A DNA stretch of 64,000 bases from Leptospira biflexa serovar Patoc strain 'Patoc 1 (Paris)' (GTDB taxonomy: Bacteria > Spirochaetota > Leptospiria > Leptospirales > Leptospiraceae), in assembly GCF_000017685.1 (NCBI RefSeq), contig NC_010602.1:248001-312000 (forward strand). Direction: 5' to 3'. Positions 10,121 through 18,841 of the stretch are shown here, one piece after another; within the stretch, counting starts at the first letter, position 1, and every line of letters starts with the position of its first letter. The notes under the pieces are model-generated. The model had not been told where the DNA came from and searched no databases. It worked only from the letters and a program-made list of their open reading frames with translations. A program made the translations under genes and the position numbers.

Positions 10121-10345
10121 CTACTTTCTCACGGAGTCGATGATTTTTACAAGCTTTTTGAAACTCTTGGACAAACAAACTTTGCAAAGATTGTACTGAT
10201 AAAGGGTAGTGACGGAGCCACATTCCGCACAAGGTTTAACATTGTTGATTTTCACATTCATAAAATCTGCAGTATTTATCTTTGTATTGCATTCGAGCAT
10301 TCTATATTTACCTGTATGAGTCCGCTTATCGACAGTGCTGTTCAT
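10121..10345 (-). CDS. Small zinc-ribbon-like hypothetical protein
   Basis: A 74-aa basic protein with two CxxC pairs (PCAEC and LCKVC, about residues 38-58) spaced like a small zinc ribbon, followed by a lysine-rich helix. No family is recognised. GGGAAG lies just before the ATG at 10345; a shorter version starting at ATG 10264 (47 aa) would still keep the cysteines. It lies 29 bases downstream of nothing on its strand but upstream of leuS, whose start is at 10091, so it could lead a small operon with leuS. Nucleic-acid binding is a guess from the fold type only. Confidence 0.5.
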   Translation of the reverse strand: MNSTVDKRTHTGKYRMLECNTKINTADFMNVKINNVKPCAECGSVTTLYQYNLCKVCLSKSFKKLVKIIDSVRK

Positions 10346-10645
10346 AACTTCCCAAATTCCCTAAAAATCGGGAGAGGGGAAACACTACGATGAAGTTACT
10401 TTATATGAAACCCACCCTTTGGGGTCAAAAAAAATTAGGAAGTACACACAAAAAGATAAGGAATTTTTTCTAAGTTTTTTTTTGCAAAGGTGCAATAGAA
10501 TTGGAACGAAAATGAAAATTGAAAAAAAGATAACTGTAATCAAAAAAATTGAAAAATCGTTGTTAGGTGGCATTTTATTGAATAAATGCCCGATATTAGT
10601 CATGCGTTATGTGTTAGATGGTAAAAAGTTTGGGGGAAAAACCTA
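10346..10645. other. AT-rich intergenic region with two inverted repeats
   Basis: This 300-base gap separates the small zinc-ribbon gene (minus) from the ABC exporter (plus). It is very rich in A and T runs and should carry the promoters for both directions. Two symmetrical sites stand out: TTGCA-N4-TGCAA at 10482-10495 and GGCATTT-N8-AAATGCC at 10569-10590. Short open frames in both directions are low-complexity lysine/phenylalanine strings and look accidental. A GGGGG run at 10632-10636 is the likely ribosome-binding site of the ABC gene. No RNA gene was recognised. Confidence 0.45.
10569..10590. repeat. Inverted repeat upstream of ABC exporter
   Basis: Perfect 7-base arms GGCATTT and AAATGCC around 8 bases, about 55 bases before the GTG start of the ABC ATPase. 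There is no T tract after it, so it is a better operator or mRNA-leader candidate than a terminator. Confidence 0.35.
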
Positions 10646-11443
10646 GTGTTAGAATTTAAAAATGTGTTCAAATCATTTCACAATGAAGAGGAAACGATTG
10701 ATGTGTTGAAAAACATTTCATTTCGCATGGAAACTGGTGAATTTGTAGCGATTATTGGCCCATCTGGCTCAGGTAAATCCACTTTACTCGGTGTCGCTGC
10801 AGGTCTCGACAAACCCGATACAGGCATCATCTCACTTGATGGGATTGATTTGACCAAACAAAATGAATCCAAACTTGCTGATATACGAGCAGATCAAATT
10901 GGATTCATCTTTCAAAACTTCCAATTATTACCTGGCCTCAATGCCATCGAGAATGTTGGGATCCCTTTGTACTTAAAGTCATCTCTTTCTGAAAAAGAAA
11001 TTTTGTCAAAAGCGGAAAAAATTTTGGAATCGGTAGCAATGTCACATCGTGCCACACACTTCCCGAAACAGTTGTCAGGTGGCGAAGAGCAAAGAATTGC
11101 CATCGCGAGAAGTTTTGTGAACGATCCTAAAATTATTTTTGCAGATGAACCAACAGCCAACTTGGATTATAAAAATAGCAAAACGATTTTAGATCTACTT
11201 TTATACCGAAACAAAAAACAAGGAACCACTCTTGTTGTGGTGACTCACGACCCAGAGGTTGCAAAACTTGCGGATCGTGTTTTGGAAATGAAAGATGGTG
11301 AAATCATTTCGGATTCAAAGAATGGTTCCAAACCTCAAAATCGTAAATCTATTCCGAAAGTTAAGGTGTCTCCTCCGATCTCATCTAAATCCTCCACCAA
11401 ACAAAGAAAAACGACGAAACAGGCAAAGAAGGTGAGTCGATGA
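10646..11443 (+). CDS. ABC transporter ATP-binding protein (LolD/MacB-type)
   Basis: ATPase subunit of an FtsX-family ABC transporter. Walker A is GPSGSGKST (38-46), the Q-loop lies near residue 90, the signature is LSGGEEQR (143-150), Walker B IIFADE (163-168) and the switch histidine H201. The core ends near residue 222; a lysine/serine-rich tail of about 40 residues follows, which is unusual for LolD-like subunits. The GTG start has GGGGG nine bases upstream. The stop overlaps the ATG of the permease gene by 4 bases, so both are one operon. LolD, FtsE and YbbA are related; the partner's YbbP-like layout favours a YbbA/YbbP-type exporter. Confidence 0.88.
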   Translation: MLEFKNVFKSFHNEEETIDVLKNISFRMETGEFVAIIGPSGSGKSTLLGVAAGLDKPDTGIISLDGIDLTKQNESKLADIRADQIGFIFQNFQLLPGLNAIENVGIPLYLKSSLSEKEILSKAEKILESVAMSHRATHFPKQLSGGEEQRIAIARSFVNDPKIIFADEPTANLDYKNSKTILDLLLYRNKKQGTTLVVVTHDPEVAKLADRVLEMKDGEIISDSKNGSKPQNRKSIPKVKVSPPISSKSSTKQRKTTKQAKKVSR

Positions 11444-13986
11444 AGGCGTCCCTCTTTCGATTTTACTTAAAACGGGAGTTGTTTTCTCGGTTTCGGTATT
11501 CTTTACTCATTGTCGTTTCCATCACACTCGGCGTGGGATCTGTGATTGGGATCCATTCCTATAAGGACAATACAGCAAATGCCATTAAAAAAGAGGCAAA
11601 ATCGATTATGGGAGCGGATTTGGCCTTACAATCCCCCCAAGAAATCACCGATTCTGCGAAGGAATTGATCAAAACTCATCTTCCAGAAGGTGCAAAAACC
11701 AGTCGTTCCATCCAATTTTTATCCATGATTTCCAATGATTCGGGTACAGAAAATTCCCTCAGCTTTATCAAAGGGATCGAAACAAGTTACCCATTTTATG
11801 GGGAAATGAAAACAGAACCTGAGTCTGCCTACCGTAACTTAAAACCAAATCAAGTTTTACTCGATGCTTCGCTCGTGGAAAATCTAAAGTTAAAAATCGG
11901 AGACCGAGTTCGGTTAGGTGATAGTTTGCTTGTGCTCGCAGGAATTGTTATAAAAGAACCTGGTGCGGTAGGTTCTTTTGTAGGTTCGGCTCCTGGCTCC
12001 ATCATCCTAAAGGATACGGCCATCCAAACAGGACTTGTGCAACGGGGTAGTCGCATTCGTTATACGGTGTATCTAAAATTCCCTGAATCCATAGACAGTA
12101 TGGAATGGAAGGACAAAGAATTTGCCGCGTTTATCAAAGAAGACTTAACGATTTATCACAACACAGAAGTGAATTCTGGATCCCAACAATTCATCAAAAA
12201 CACATTTGATTATATGGCTCTCCTTGCCCTCGCTGGGTTTTTTCTCGGAGCCATCTCCGTGTACACAGCAGTTCGCACAAGGTTACTGGAAAAACGAAAT
12301 GAAATTGCCATCCTTATGTGCCTTGGTGCCAAACCGAATGTCATCCTTTTATTAGTATTTTCGGAAATACTCATCCTTTCCCTTTTGGGAACTACTTTTG
12401 GTTTGGGACTCGGGTATTTGATCCAATCTTTATTGCCCGATATCAGTGGATTATTGGCGGTTGGTGCGGGAACTAGTGTTCTTGGGTTATCGGTATCCTC
12501 TCTCCTCTGGAGTCTTGTGCTTGGTGTGGTTTTACCACTTCTGATCTCCATACCACTTGTTCTGGAAACAAGGTCTGTCAAACCACTGGCGGCCTTAAAA
12601 GAAGTGGAATCACAAACCAGTGGGAATTTATCAACTTCCTATTGGCAATTTGGTTCTTTTGTTTTGATTTACCTTCTTTTTACAAGCCTTGCCATCTTAG
12701 AAACAGAAAGTATCTTCAAAGGGATTCTCTTCACACTTGTATTACTTACCTTGCCACTGCTTGTGTACGGATTGTACATTCTCTTTGGATCTTTCCTACA
12801 AAAAATTTCAAAACTTGGATGGTTATCCAAAGAATGGAGCCTTGTCACAAAAAAAGTCACACGGAAATCAGGAGCCCTTCGCCTTTCCATCATTGGGCTT
12901 GGCTCTGCACTGTTTATCCTCACACTCTCTCTCATTTTACAGGAAAGTTTACTTGAGTTAAGTGGAGCAAGAGAGATCGAACGTAGGCCAAACATGTTCC
13001 TACTCGACATTCGTGAGACCCAGAAAAATGGCCTGCTAACAACGATTTCATCCTTTCCTGTGGAAAAACAATTTGTGGCTCCTGTGATTGGAGCACGTTT
13101 GTCCAAAGTGAACGGGGAACCCATTAAAAAAGAAGACACGATTCAAAACGCAATGGATCGGAATTGGCGAGCCACTGCAAGAACTCGCGAATACTTTTTA
13201 TCTTACCGAGACGAGTTGTATGATACAGAAGAGGTGACCAAAGGGAGTTGGTGGAACGAGTCTGGCCGAAATGAAATCTCCGTGGAACGTGATTTTGCGG
13301 GTTATTTACAAGCAGGAATCGGGGATGAACTCACTTTCAACGTCCAAGGCAGGGAAGTATCGGGTAAAATCACGAACCTTCGTTCGGTGAACTGGGCCGA
13401 TATGAAACCAAACTTTGTGGTTTTGTTTTCCCGAGGGATTTTGGAAAAAGCTCCGAGGTTTTATATTGTTTCCCTTCTCATTGATGCAAGCGAGGACAGA
13501 TACCAATTACAAAAGGTGATCGTGAACCAGTTTCCGAATATCACAGTCATTGACACAGAAAAAACCATCCAAGCCTTTATGGGAATTTTAGAAAAAGTCA
13601 CCCAGATGATGGCACTGATGACTGCCTTTATCCTTGCCGCATCATTTGTCTTGGTGTTTACCACTCTTTATGCAAGCCAATCCGAACGAAAACGTGAGTT
13701 TGCCTTATTGCGTGTGATCGGGGCAAACAGTCGTTTTATGATGAAACATTTTTTAAGGGAGGCATTACTCGTCTCAGTGATTTCGTTTTTCCTTGGACTT
13801 GTGTATTCCGTTCTCTCCAACGAAATATTGAACCGGTCAGTTTTGGAACTTCGTAGTGTGTATCCTTATGGACAACTCACACTTGTGTTTTTAGGGATTT
13901 GTTTTGTGACGGTGAGTTTGTATGCGGTTGGACTTTTTAGTTTCTTTCGGATGCCAACAAAGACAGTGCTGAAAGAGATTAAATAA
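11440..13986 (+). CDS. ABC transporter permease, FtsX family with two FtsX domains (YbbP-like)
   Basis: 848-aa membrane protein. An N-terminal transmembrane helix (about 20-40) is followed by an extracytoplasmic domain, three helices forming a first FtsX domain (about 225-385), extra hydrophobic helices (about 400-490), a second extracytoplasmic domain and a final FtsX domain (about 690-845). Duplicated FtsX domains with extra helices are the layout of YbbP-type permeases, which are thought to move lipids or envelope components rather than small solutes. It follows its ATPase with a 4-base overlap and ends at a strong terminator. No adaptor or outer-membrane partner is next to it. Substrate unknown. 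Confidence 0.88.
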   Translation: MKASLFRFYLKRELFSRFRYSLLIVVSITLGVGSVIGIHSYKDNTANAIKKEAKSIMGADLALQSPQEITDSAKELIKTHLPEGAKTSRSIQFLSMISNDSGTENSLSFIKGIETSYPFYGEMKTEPESAYRNLKPNQVLLDASLVENLKLKIGDRVRLGDSLLVLAGIVIKEPGAVGSFVGSAPGSIILKDTAIQTGLVQRGSRIRYTVYLKFPESIDSMEWKDKEFAAFIKEDLTIYHNTEVNSGSQQFIKNTFDYMALLALAGFFLGAISVYTAVRTRLLEKRNEIAILMCLGAKPNVILLLVFSEILILSLLGTTFGLGLGYLIQSLLPDISGLLAVGAGTSVLGLSVSSLLWSLVLGVVLPLLISIPLVLETRSVKPLAALKEVESQTSGNLSTSYWQFGSFVLIYLLFTSLAILETESIFKGILFTLVLLTLPLLVYGLYILFGSFLQKISKLGWLSKEWSLVTKKVTRKSGALRLSIIGLGSALFILTLSLILQESLLELSGAREIERRPNMFLLDIRETQKNGLLTTISSFPVEKQFVAPVIGARLSKVNGEPIKKEDTIQNAMDRNWRATARTREYFLSYRDELYDTEEVTKGSWWNESGRNEISVERDFAGYLQAGIGDELTFNVQGREVSGKITNLRSVNWADMKPNFVVLFSRGILEKAPRFYIVSLLIDASEDRYQLQKVIVNQFPNITVIDTEKTIQAFMGILEKVTQMMALMTAFILAASFVLVFTTLYASQSERKREFALLRVIGANSRFMMKHFLREALLVSVISFFLGLVYSVLSNEILNRSVLELRSVYPYGQLTLVFLGICFVTVSLYAVGLFSFFRMPTKTVLKEIK

Positions 13987-13993
13987 AAACAAA

Positions 13994-14020
13994 AAAGCCC
14001 GGGGTTTGAAACCGGGCTTT
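13994..14020. terminator. Bidirectional rho-independent terminator
   Basis: AAAGCCCGG and CCGGGCTTT form a 9-base-pair stem around 9 bases; A-rich sequence precedes and a T run closes it, so it can act in both directions. It sits between the convergent ABC permease and fcpA genes. Confidence 0.9.
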
Positions 14021-14045
14021 CTCATTGAAAGAGATGTATTCGGGA

Positions 14046-14972
<927 letters not shown>

Positions 14973-15175
14973 TCAATATTTTGAACAAATAGGTTTATCT
15001 ATTTCTTCAATGAAAGTATCGGAATGGCAAGAGTCAATAATAACGAATTAAAGAGGAAAAAAACCTAAATGTGAACTTTTTCTTCCAAAACAATTGGTTT
15101 TAAAGGGACATAAGTCATTTAATCTCTAAAATATCTCATTCCTTGACAGCCTAGTGAACTAAAGAAGATTGCTCA

Positions 15176-16045
15176 TTGGAGATGAATTTATCCGAAATTA
15201 CTTCGATCCGAGACGGAAATCCGCAGTGTAAAACCTGTGGAGGAGTGGGAATCACGCTCGCTGAACATGTGAGGGGATCTCGTTCTGGGGCTTTAGTCCT
15301 GTGCCATTGTATTGGCAGTGACTGTAACACTTGTGAGGCGAAAGGACAAGCTCCTTTTATGACCTTTGACAGAAAATTGGACAAAATGCTCCCTTGTGTC
15401 TGTCATAATGCACGGTTTTCCTTACGCAACCTAGAGAATTTAGTCGAAAAAGCAAACATCCCTGCCCGTTACCGTTTCCAATTTTTATCCACAATCGACA
15501 TTGGGGACACGGCAAATGACCCCGATATGTCCTTTATCATTGCTCATGACTGGGCAAACGAACTGGTCCATAAATTCAAAAATTCTGATTTTACTCCGCA
15601 AGGTTTTTACCTTTGGGGAGGGACCGGTTCTGGAAAAACACTGCTTGCTTGTGTCATTTTAAATGAACTCGTCTTTCGATATGGGATCACCTGTAAGTAT
15701 GCGAAAGTAAACAAAGATTTTTTGTCTGCCATTCGTGATACCTACCAATCCGATAGTGAAACCCATGGCCAAGAACGTTCCATTGAAAAGGAATTTGCAA
15801 ACGTGGATGTGCTCGTGATTGATGATTTTGGAGTCCAAAAGGAATCGGAATTCAACAATCGTAAGTTATACGACCTCATCGATAGTCGGTATGAACAAGA
15901 AAAACTCACCCTTCTCACATCGAATCATTCACTCGTAGAATGGCGTGACCGTGGCCAAGGCCGGATTTATTCCAGGCTTATGGAAATGACAAAAGAAATT
16001 GAATTAAAATGTCCTGATTATCGAACGAAGTTTGTGAAGAGGTAA
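15176..16045 (+). CDS. DnaC/IstB-like ATPase with N-terminal cysteine (zinc-finger-like) domain
   Basis: 289 aa. The C-terminal two thirds are an AAA+ ATPase of the DnaC/DnaI/IstB kind: Walker A GGTGSGKT (148-155), Walker B VLVIDDFG (212-219), sensor region with TSNHS (about 251-255). The first 76 residues carry eight cysteines in pairs: C18/C21 (CKTCGGVG), C43/C45, C50/C53 (CNTCEAKG) and C74/C76, a spacing that recalls the DnaJ zinc finger. Such ATPases load the replicative helicase or serve as transposase helpers; no transposase is near, so helicase loading is the better guess. TTG 15176 (AAGAAG eight bases upstream) or ATG 15182 is the start. folK follows after 4 bases. Confidence 0.78.
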   Translation: MEMNLSEITSIRDGNPQCKTCGGVGITLAEHVRGSRSGALVLCHCIGSDCNTCEAKGQAPFMTFDRKLDKMLPCVCHNARFSLRNLENLVEKANIPARYRFQFLSTIDIGDTANDPDMSFIIAHDWANELVHKFKNSDFTPQGFYLWGGTGSGKTLLACVILNELVFRYGITCKYAKVNKDFLSAIRDTYQSDSETHGQERSIEKEFANVDVLVIDDFGVQKESEFNNRKLYDLIDSRYEQEKLTLLTSNHSLVEWRDRGQGRIYSRLMEMTKEIELKCPDYRTKFVKR

Positions 16046-16049
16046 GTGT

Positions 16050-16523
16050 ATGAAATATTCCAATATTGCCTTTTTGTCTTTAGGATCCAACATAGGTGAC
16101 AGACACCATTTTATGGACCAGGCAATTTGGGAAATATCCACCTTACCTGAATTACAGATTCTGAAACAATCAGAACGGTTGGAAACTGCACCACTCGAAA
16201 ATACCAACCAACCTTATTTTTTAAATCAAATCCTAAAGGTGATGGTGTCCTCTGCTTTCACACTGCCATGTTTATTAGATTCTTTGCAAGGGATCGAAGA
16301 CAAATTGGGACGCAAACGTAGGTCTTGGAAAGGACCACGCGAAATTGATATCGATATTCTCACTTACGAAGCCGTGGTGATGAAAACAGATTTTTTACAT
16401 TTACCCCACCATTCCCTGTATTCCAGACCATTCATTAAGCAGTTGTTAACTGACATGGGTGAGATTGGTGTGTATGCCCTCTATACGGAACTGAACCATG
16501 AAAAACATTATTCTACAGTATAA
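16050..16523 (+). CDS. folK: 2-amino-4-hydroxy-6-hydroxymethyldihydropteridine diphosphokinase
   Basis: HPPK, which transfers pyrophosphate from ATP to 6-hydroxymethyl-dihydropterin in folate synthesis. SLGSNIGDR near the N-terminus and the RSWKGPREIDIDIL segment (about residues 91-104), holding the paired metal-binding aspartates, are the family signatures. 157 aa is a normal length. It begins 4 bases after the DnaC-like gene and overlaps panB by 26 bases, which indicates a tight operon joining folate and pantothenate steps. Confidence 0.93.
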   Translation: MKYSNIAFLSLGSNIGDRHHFMDQAIWEISTLPELQILKQSERLETAPLENTNQPYFLNQILKVMVSSAFTLPCLLDSLQGIEDKLGRKRRSWKGPREIDIDILTYEAVVMKTDFLHLPHHSLYSRPFIKQLLTDMGEIGVYALYTELNHEKHYSTV

Positions 16524-17304
16524 AAAAAAATACGACGCGGGCGAACCCATCTCTGTTGTCACTTGTTATGATTACACGTTTGCGACACTTTTTAATCGCA
16601 CAGATGTAGATTGCCTTCTTGTGGGAGATTCCCTGGGAATGGTGATCCAAGGAAATCAGTCCACACTCCCCGTGACATTAGATGAGATCATCTACCACAC
16701 AAAAGCGGTTTGTAAAGGGGCTCCCGACAAAACCATCATTGCGGATTTACCATTTTTATCGTATCAAACCTCCATTGAAGAAGGGATCCGTTCGGCAGGA
16801 CGTGTCTTAAAAGAAACAAACGCATCTTGTGTGAAACTCGAAGGGGATTCTGAATTCATCATCGAACTCACCAAACGCATGACAGAATCGGGAATCCCTG
16901 TCTTTGCCCACTTGGGTCTTACCCCACAATCGGTGCACACACTTGGTGGCCACCGTGTCCAAGGCAAAACCGAAGCGGCTCGAAACAAAATGATCCGTAA
17001 GTCGAGAGAACTAGCAGAAGCAGGTGCCTTTGCTTTGTTACTAGAGATGGTGCCTGAATCTTTAGGAAAAGAGATCACAGAATCCATTCGGATTCCTACC
17101 ATCGGCATTGGTGCAGGTAAGTACACATCAGGCCAAGTCCTTGTGATGCAAGACCTTCTAGGGCTCAATGAAGACTTTCATCCTAAGTTTTTGAAGAAGT
17201 TTGGAAATTTAAGTGGAGCCGTGAAAGAGGCAGTGAATGCCTACCACAAAGAAGTCACAAAACGGGAATACCCATCCGAGGCCCATGTGTTCTTAGATAC
17301 TTGA
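16498..17304 (+). CDS. panB: 3-methyl-2-oxobutanoate hydroxymethyltransferase
   Basis: First step of pantothenate synthesis: ketopantoate formation from 2-oxoisovalerate and methylene-tetrahydrofolate. Visible signatures are VTCYDYTFA, the metal-binding VGDSLGMV loop (D46 region), PVFAHLGLTPQS (about 136-147) and the IGIGAG loop (about 201-206). The 268-aa length is typical. The gene overlaps the end of folK by 26 bases. PanB consumes a folate cofactor, so the folK pairing makes functional sense. A terminator-like hairpin follows at 17425-17448. Confidence 0.95.
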   Translation: MKNIILQYKKKYDAGEPISVVTCYDYTFATLFNRTDVDCLLVGDSLGMVIQGNQSTLPVTLDEIIYHTKAVCKGAPDKTIIADLPFLSYQTSIEEGIRSAGRVLKETNASCVKLEGDSEFIIELTKRMTESGIPVFAHLGLTPQSVHTLGGHRVQGKTEAARNKMIRKSRELAEAGAFALLLEMVPESLGKEITESIRIPTIGIGAGKYTSGQVLVMQDLLGLNEDFHPKFLKKFGNLSGAVKEAVNAYHKEVTKREYPSEAHVFLDT

Positions 17305-17384
17305 TTTCCTTGGAAATGGAAATGGAAATTAGGAAACGGAAAGACGTTCCATTAGAAAAATCAACTCGTCGTCAGAGTGAAATG

Positions 17385-17404
17385 AGAGGGTTTTGACACC
17401 CTCT
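17385..17404. terminator. Weak hairpin between convergent panB and DAHP synthase
   Basis: AGAGGG and CCCTCT arms around 8 bases. No good T tract follows in either direction, so it may help termination or be incidental. Confidence 0.35.
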
Positions 17405-17424
17405 TATGGAAGAGATTGGGATCG

Positions 17425-17448
17425 AACCAATCCTTTGTTAGATTGGTT
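17425..17448 (+). terminator. Probable rho-independent terminator of panB
   Basis: AACCAATC and GATTGGTT form a perfect 8-base-pair stem with an 8-base loop, followed on the plus strand by a T-rich stretch. The stem reaches the stop codon of the convergent DAHP synthase gene. An upstream GATTGG copy (17414-17419) could pair with the same CCAATC arm instead. Confidence 0.6.
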
Positions 17449-18497
17449 TATTTTCGTTTGTTTGCGGCTTCTGCTAGTTTTTCAAGCATTGGAACTGTTG
17501 TTTCCCAAGACACACAAGCATCGGTGATGGATTGTCCATATGTCAAAGGTTTGGCATCAATGGATTGGTTTCCTTCTTTTAAGTGGCTTTCAATCATCAC
17601 ACCTAAAATGTATTTGCTCCCTTTGGCAAATTGTTCTGCAACGGAATCCACTACACCTGGTTGTTTTCGAAAATCTTTTTGGCTATTACCATGAGAACAA
17701 TCCACCATCACTTTTGGGGGAAGTCCAGCTTTTTCGATTTGAGATCCCACGTCATTGACAGACGCCTCATCAAAGTTAGGTCCTTTGTTTCCACCACGTA
17801 AAATCACATGTGTGTCTTTGTTTCCTGCTGTTCGAAAAATGGCACTACTTCCTTGGTTGGTAACAGAAAGGAAATGGTGGCTGGAACTTGCAGAACGAAT
17901 GGCATCAACAGCAATTTGTACATTTCCATCCGTTCCATTTTTGAAACCAATGGGTGCGGAAAGCCCAGATGCCAATTCTCTGTGGACTTGGCTTTCTGTT
18001 GTCCTTGCTCCAATGGCACCCCATGCCACGAGGTCTGCGATGTATTGCGGAGAGATGACATCTAAAAATTCTGTTCCACATGGGATTCCCATTTTATTTA
18101 GGTCGAGTAAAAGTTTCCTTGCGAGTTGTAAACCTTTGTTGATATGAAACGAACCATCTAAATCAGGATCATTGATGAGTCCTTTCCAACCCACAGTGGT
18201 CCTAGGTTTTTCAAAATAGACTCGCATCACAATGAGGAGTTCTTTTTGAAATTCTTTGATTTTTGGTTTTAATTTTTCAGCGTATTCCATCACGGCACCA
18301 ATGTCGTGAACAGAACATGGACCAACGACAACTAACATGCGTTTCTCGTCTTTCCCATGAATGATATCCGATATTTCACTTCTGGTTCTCACCACAACGT
18401 CAGAGGCTTCATCAGTGAGGGGAAGCTCTTCCATGATGACAGAAGGAGGGATGAGGCTATGTTGTTCTAATATTCTTAAGTTTGCTGTTGGTTTCAT
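17448..18497 (-). CDS. aroG: 3-deoxy-7-phosphoheptulonate (DAHP) synthase, class I
   Basis: Condenses phosphoenolpyruvate with erythrose 4-phosphate, the entry step of the shikimate pathway. Signatures of the AroF/G/H family are VVGPCSVHD (about 57-65), GARTTESQVHRELASGL (about 163-179), PIGFKNGTDGN and DCSHGNSQK. 349 aa matches the E. coli isozymes. Which feedback type (Phe, Tyr or Trp) it is cannot be told from sequence alone, so the symbol marks the family. It starts 2 bases after the rhodanese gene and ends a three-gene run led by the ABC-F gene. Confidence 0.93.
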   Translation of the reverse strand: MKPTANLRILEQHSLIPPSVIMEELPLTDEASDVVVRTRSEISDIIHGKDEKRMLVVVGPCSVHDIGAVMEYAEKLKPKIKEFQKELLIVMRVYFEKPRTTVGWKGLINDPDLDGSFHINKGLQLARKLLLDLNKMGIPCGTEFLDVISPQYIADLVAWGAIGARTTESQVHRELASGLSAPIGFKNGTDGNVQIAVDAIRSASSSHHFLSVTNQGSSAIFRTAGNKDTHVILRGGNKGPNFDEASVNDVGSQIEKAGLPPKVMVDCSHGNSQKDFRKQPGVVDSVAEQFAKGSKYILGVMIESHLKEGNQSIDAKPLTYGQSITDACVSWETTVPMLEKLAEAANKRK

Positions 18498-18499
18498 AA

Positions 18500-18841
18500 T
18501 TAATACTTCTGCATGTTTGGGTCCACTAAATCGGAATAGGCTAATGTTCCGCCAGCTACGTTTTTGTAAGACTTAAATCCCGCTTGCGCCAAAATCCCAC
18601 AAGCCATCCCGGAACGACCACCCGATCGGCAATACACCAAAATTTCTTTGTCAATTTGGCTTTTGATTTCATCGATGCGAGCGGCAAGTTCACTCACAGG
18701 AATGAGTTTGTCTGTTCCTGGTACGAGTGCAATTTGTTGTTCGTTTGGATTGCGTACATCCAAAACAAAAAAATCATCCTTTCCTTCTGCTCTTGCATCC
18801 AGACGTTTTTTTAAACTGACTACATCGATTTCCGGTACCAT
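18500..18841 (-). CDS. Rhodanese-like domain protein
   Basis: Single rhodanese domain of 113 aa when started at the ATG at 18841, whose A and T are shared with the TAA of the ABC-F gene; a 16-codon longer frame exists but would lie inside that gene. The active-site loop is VYCRSGGRSGMA, with the catalytic cysteine followed by the expected arginine and glycine loop, so persulfide chemistry is possible. DVRNPNEQQIALVPG is the second family signature. No signal peptide, hence cytoplasmic. Its substrate and any link with DAHP synthase are unknown. Confidence 0.85.
   Translation of the reverse strand: MVPEIDVVSLKKRLDARAEGKDDFFVLDVRNPNEQQIALVPGTDKLIPVSELAARIDEIKSQIDKEILVYCRSGGRSGMACGILAQAGFKSYKNVAGGTLAYSDLVDPNMQKY

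Noticed and set aside
10419..10646. 75-codon plus-strand frame before the ABC gene
   Set aside because: Low-complexity Lys/Ile/Phe string from A/T runs, no ribosome-binding site, and it covers the likely promoter region.
17415..17431. tRNA-like T-arm on the minus strand (ATTGG-TTCGATC-CCAAT)
   Set aside because: No acceptor, D or anticodon arm can be built around it; upstream sequence is the coding end of DAHP synthase. It is part of the competing hairpins that end panB.
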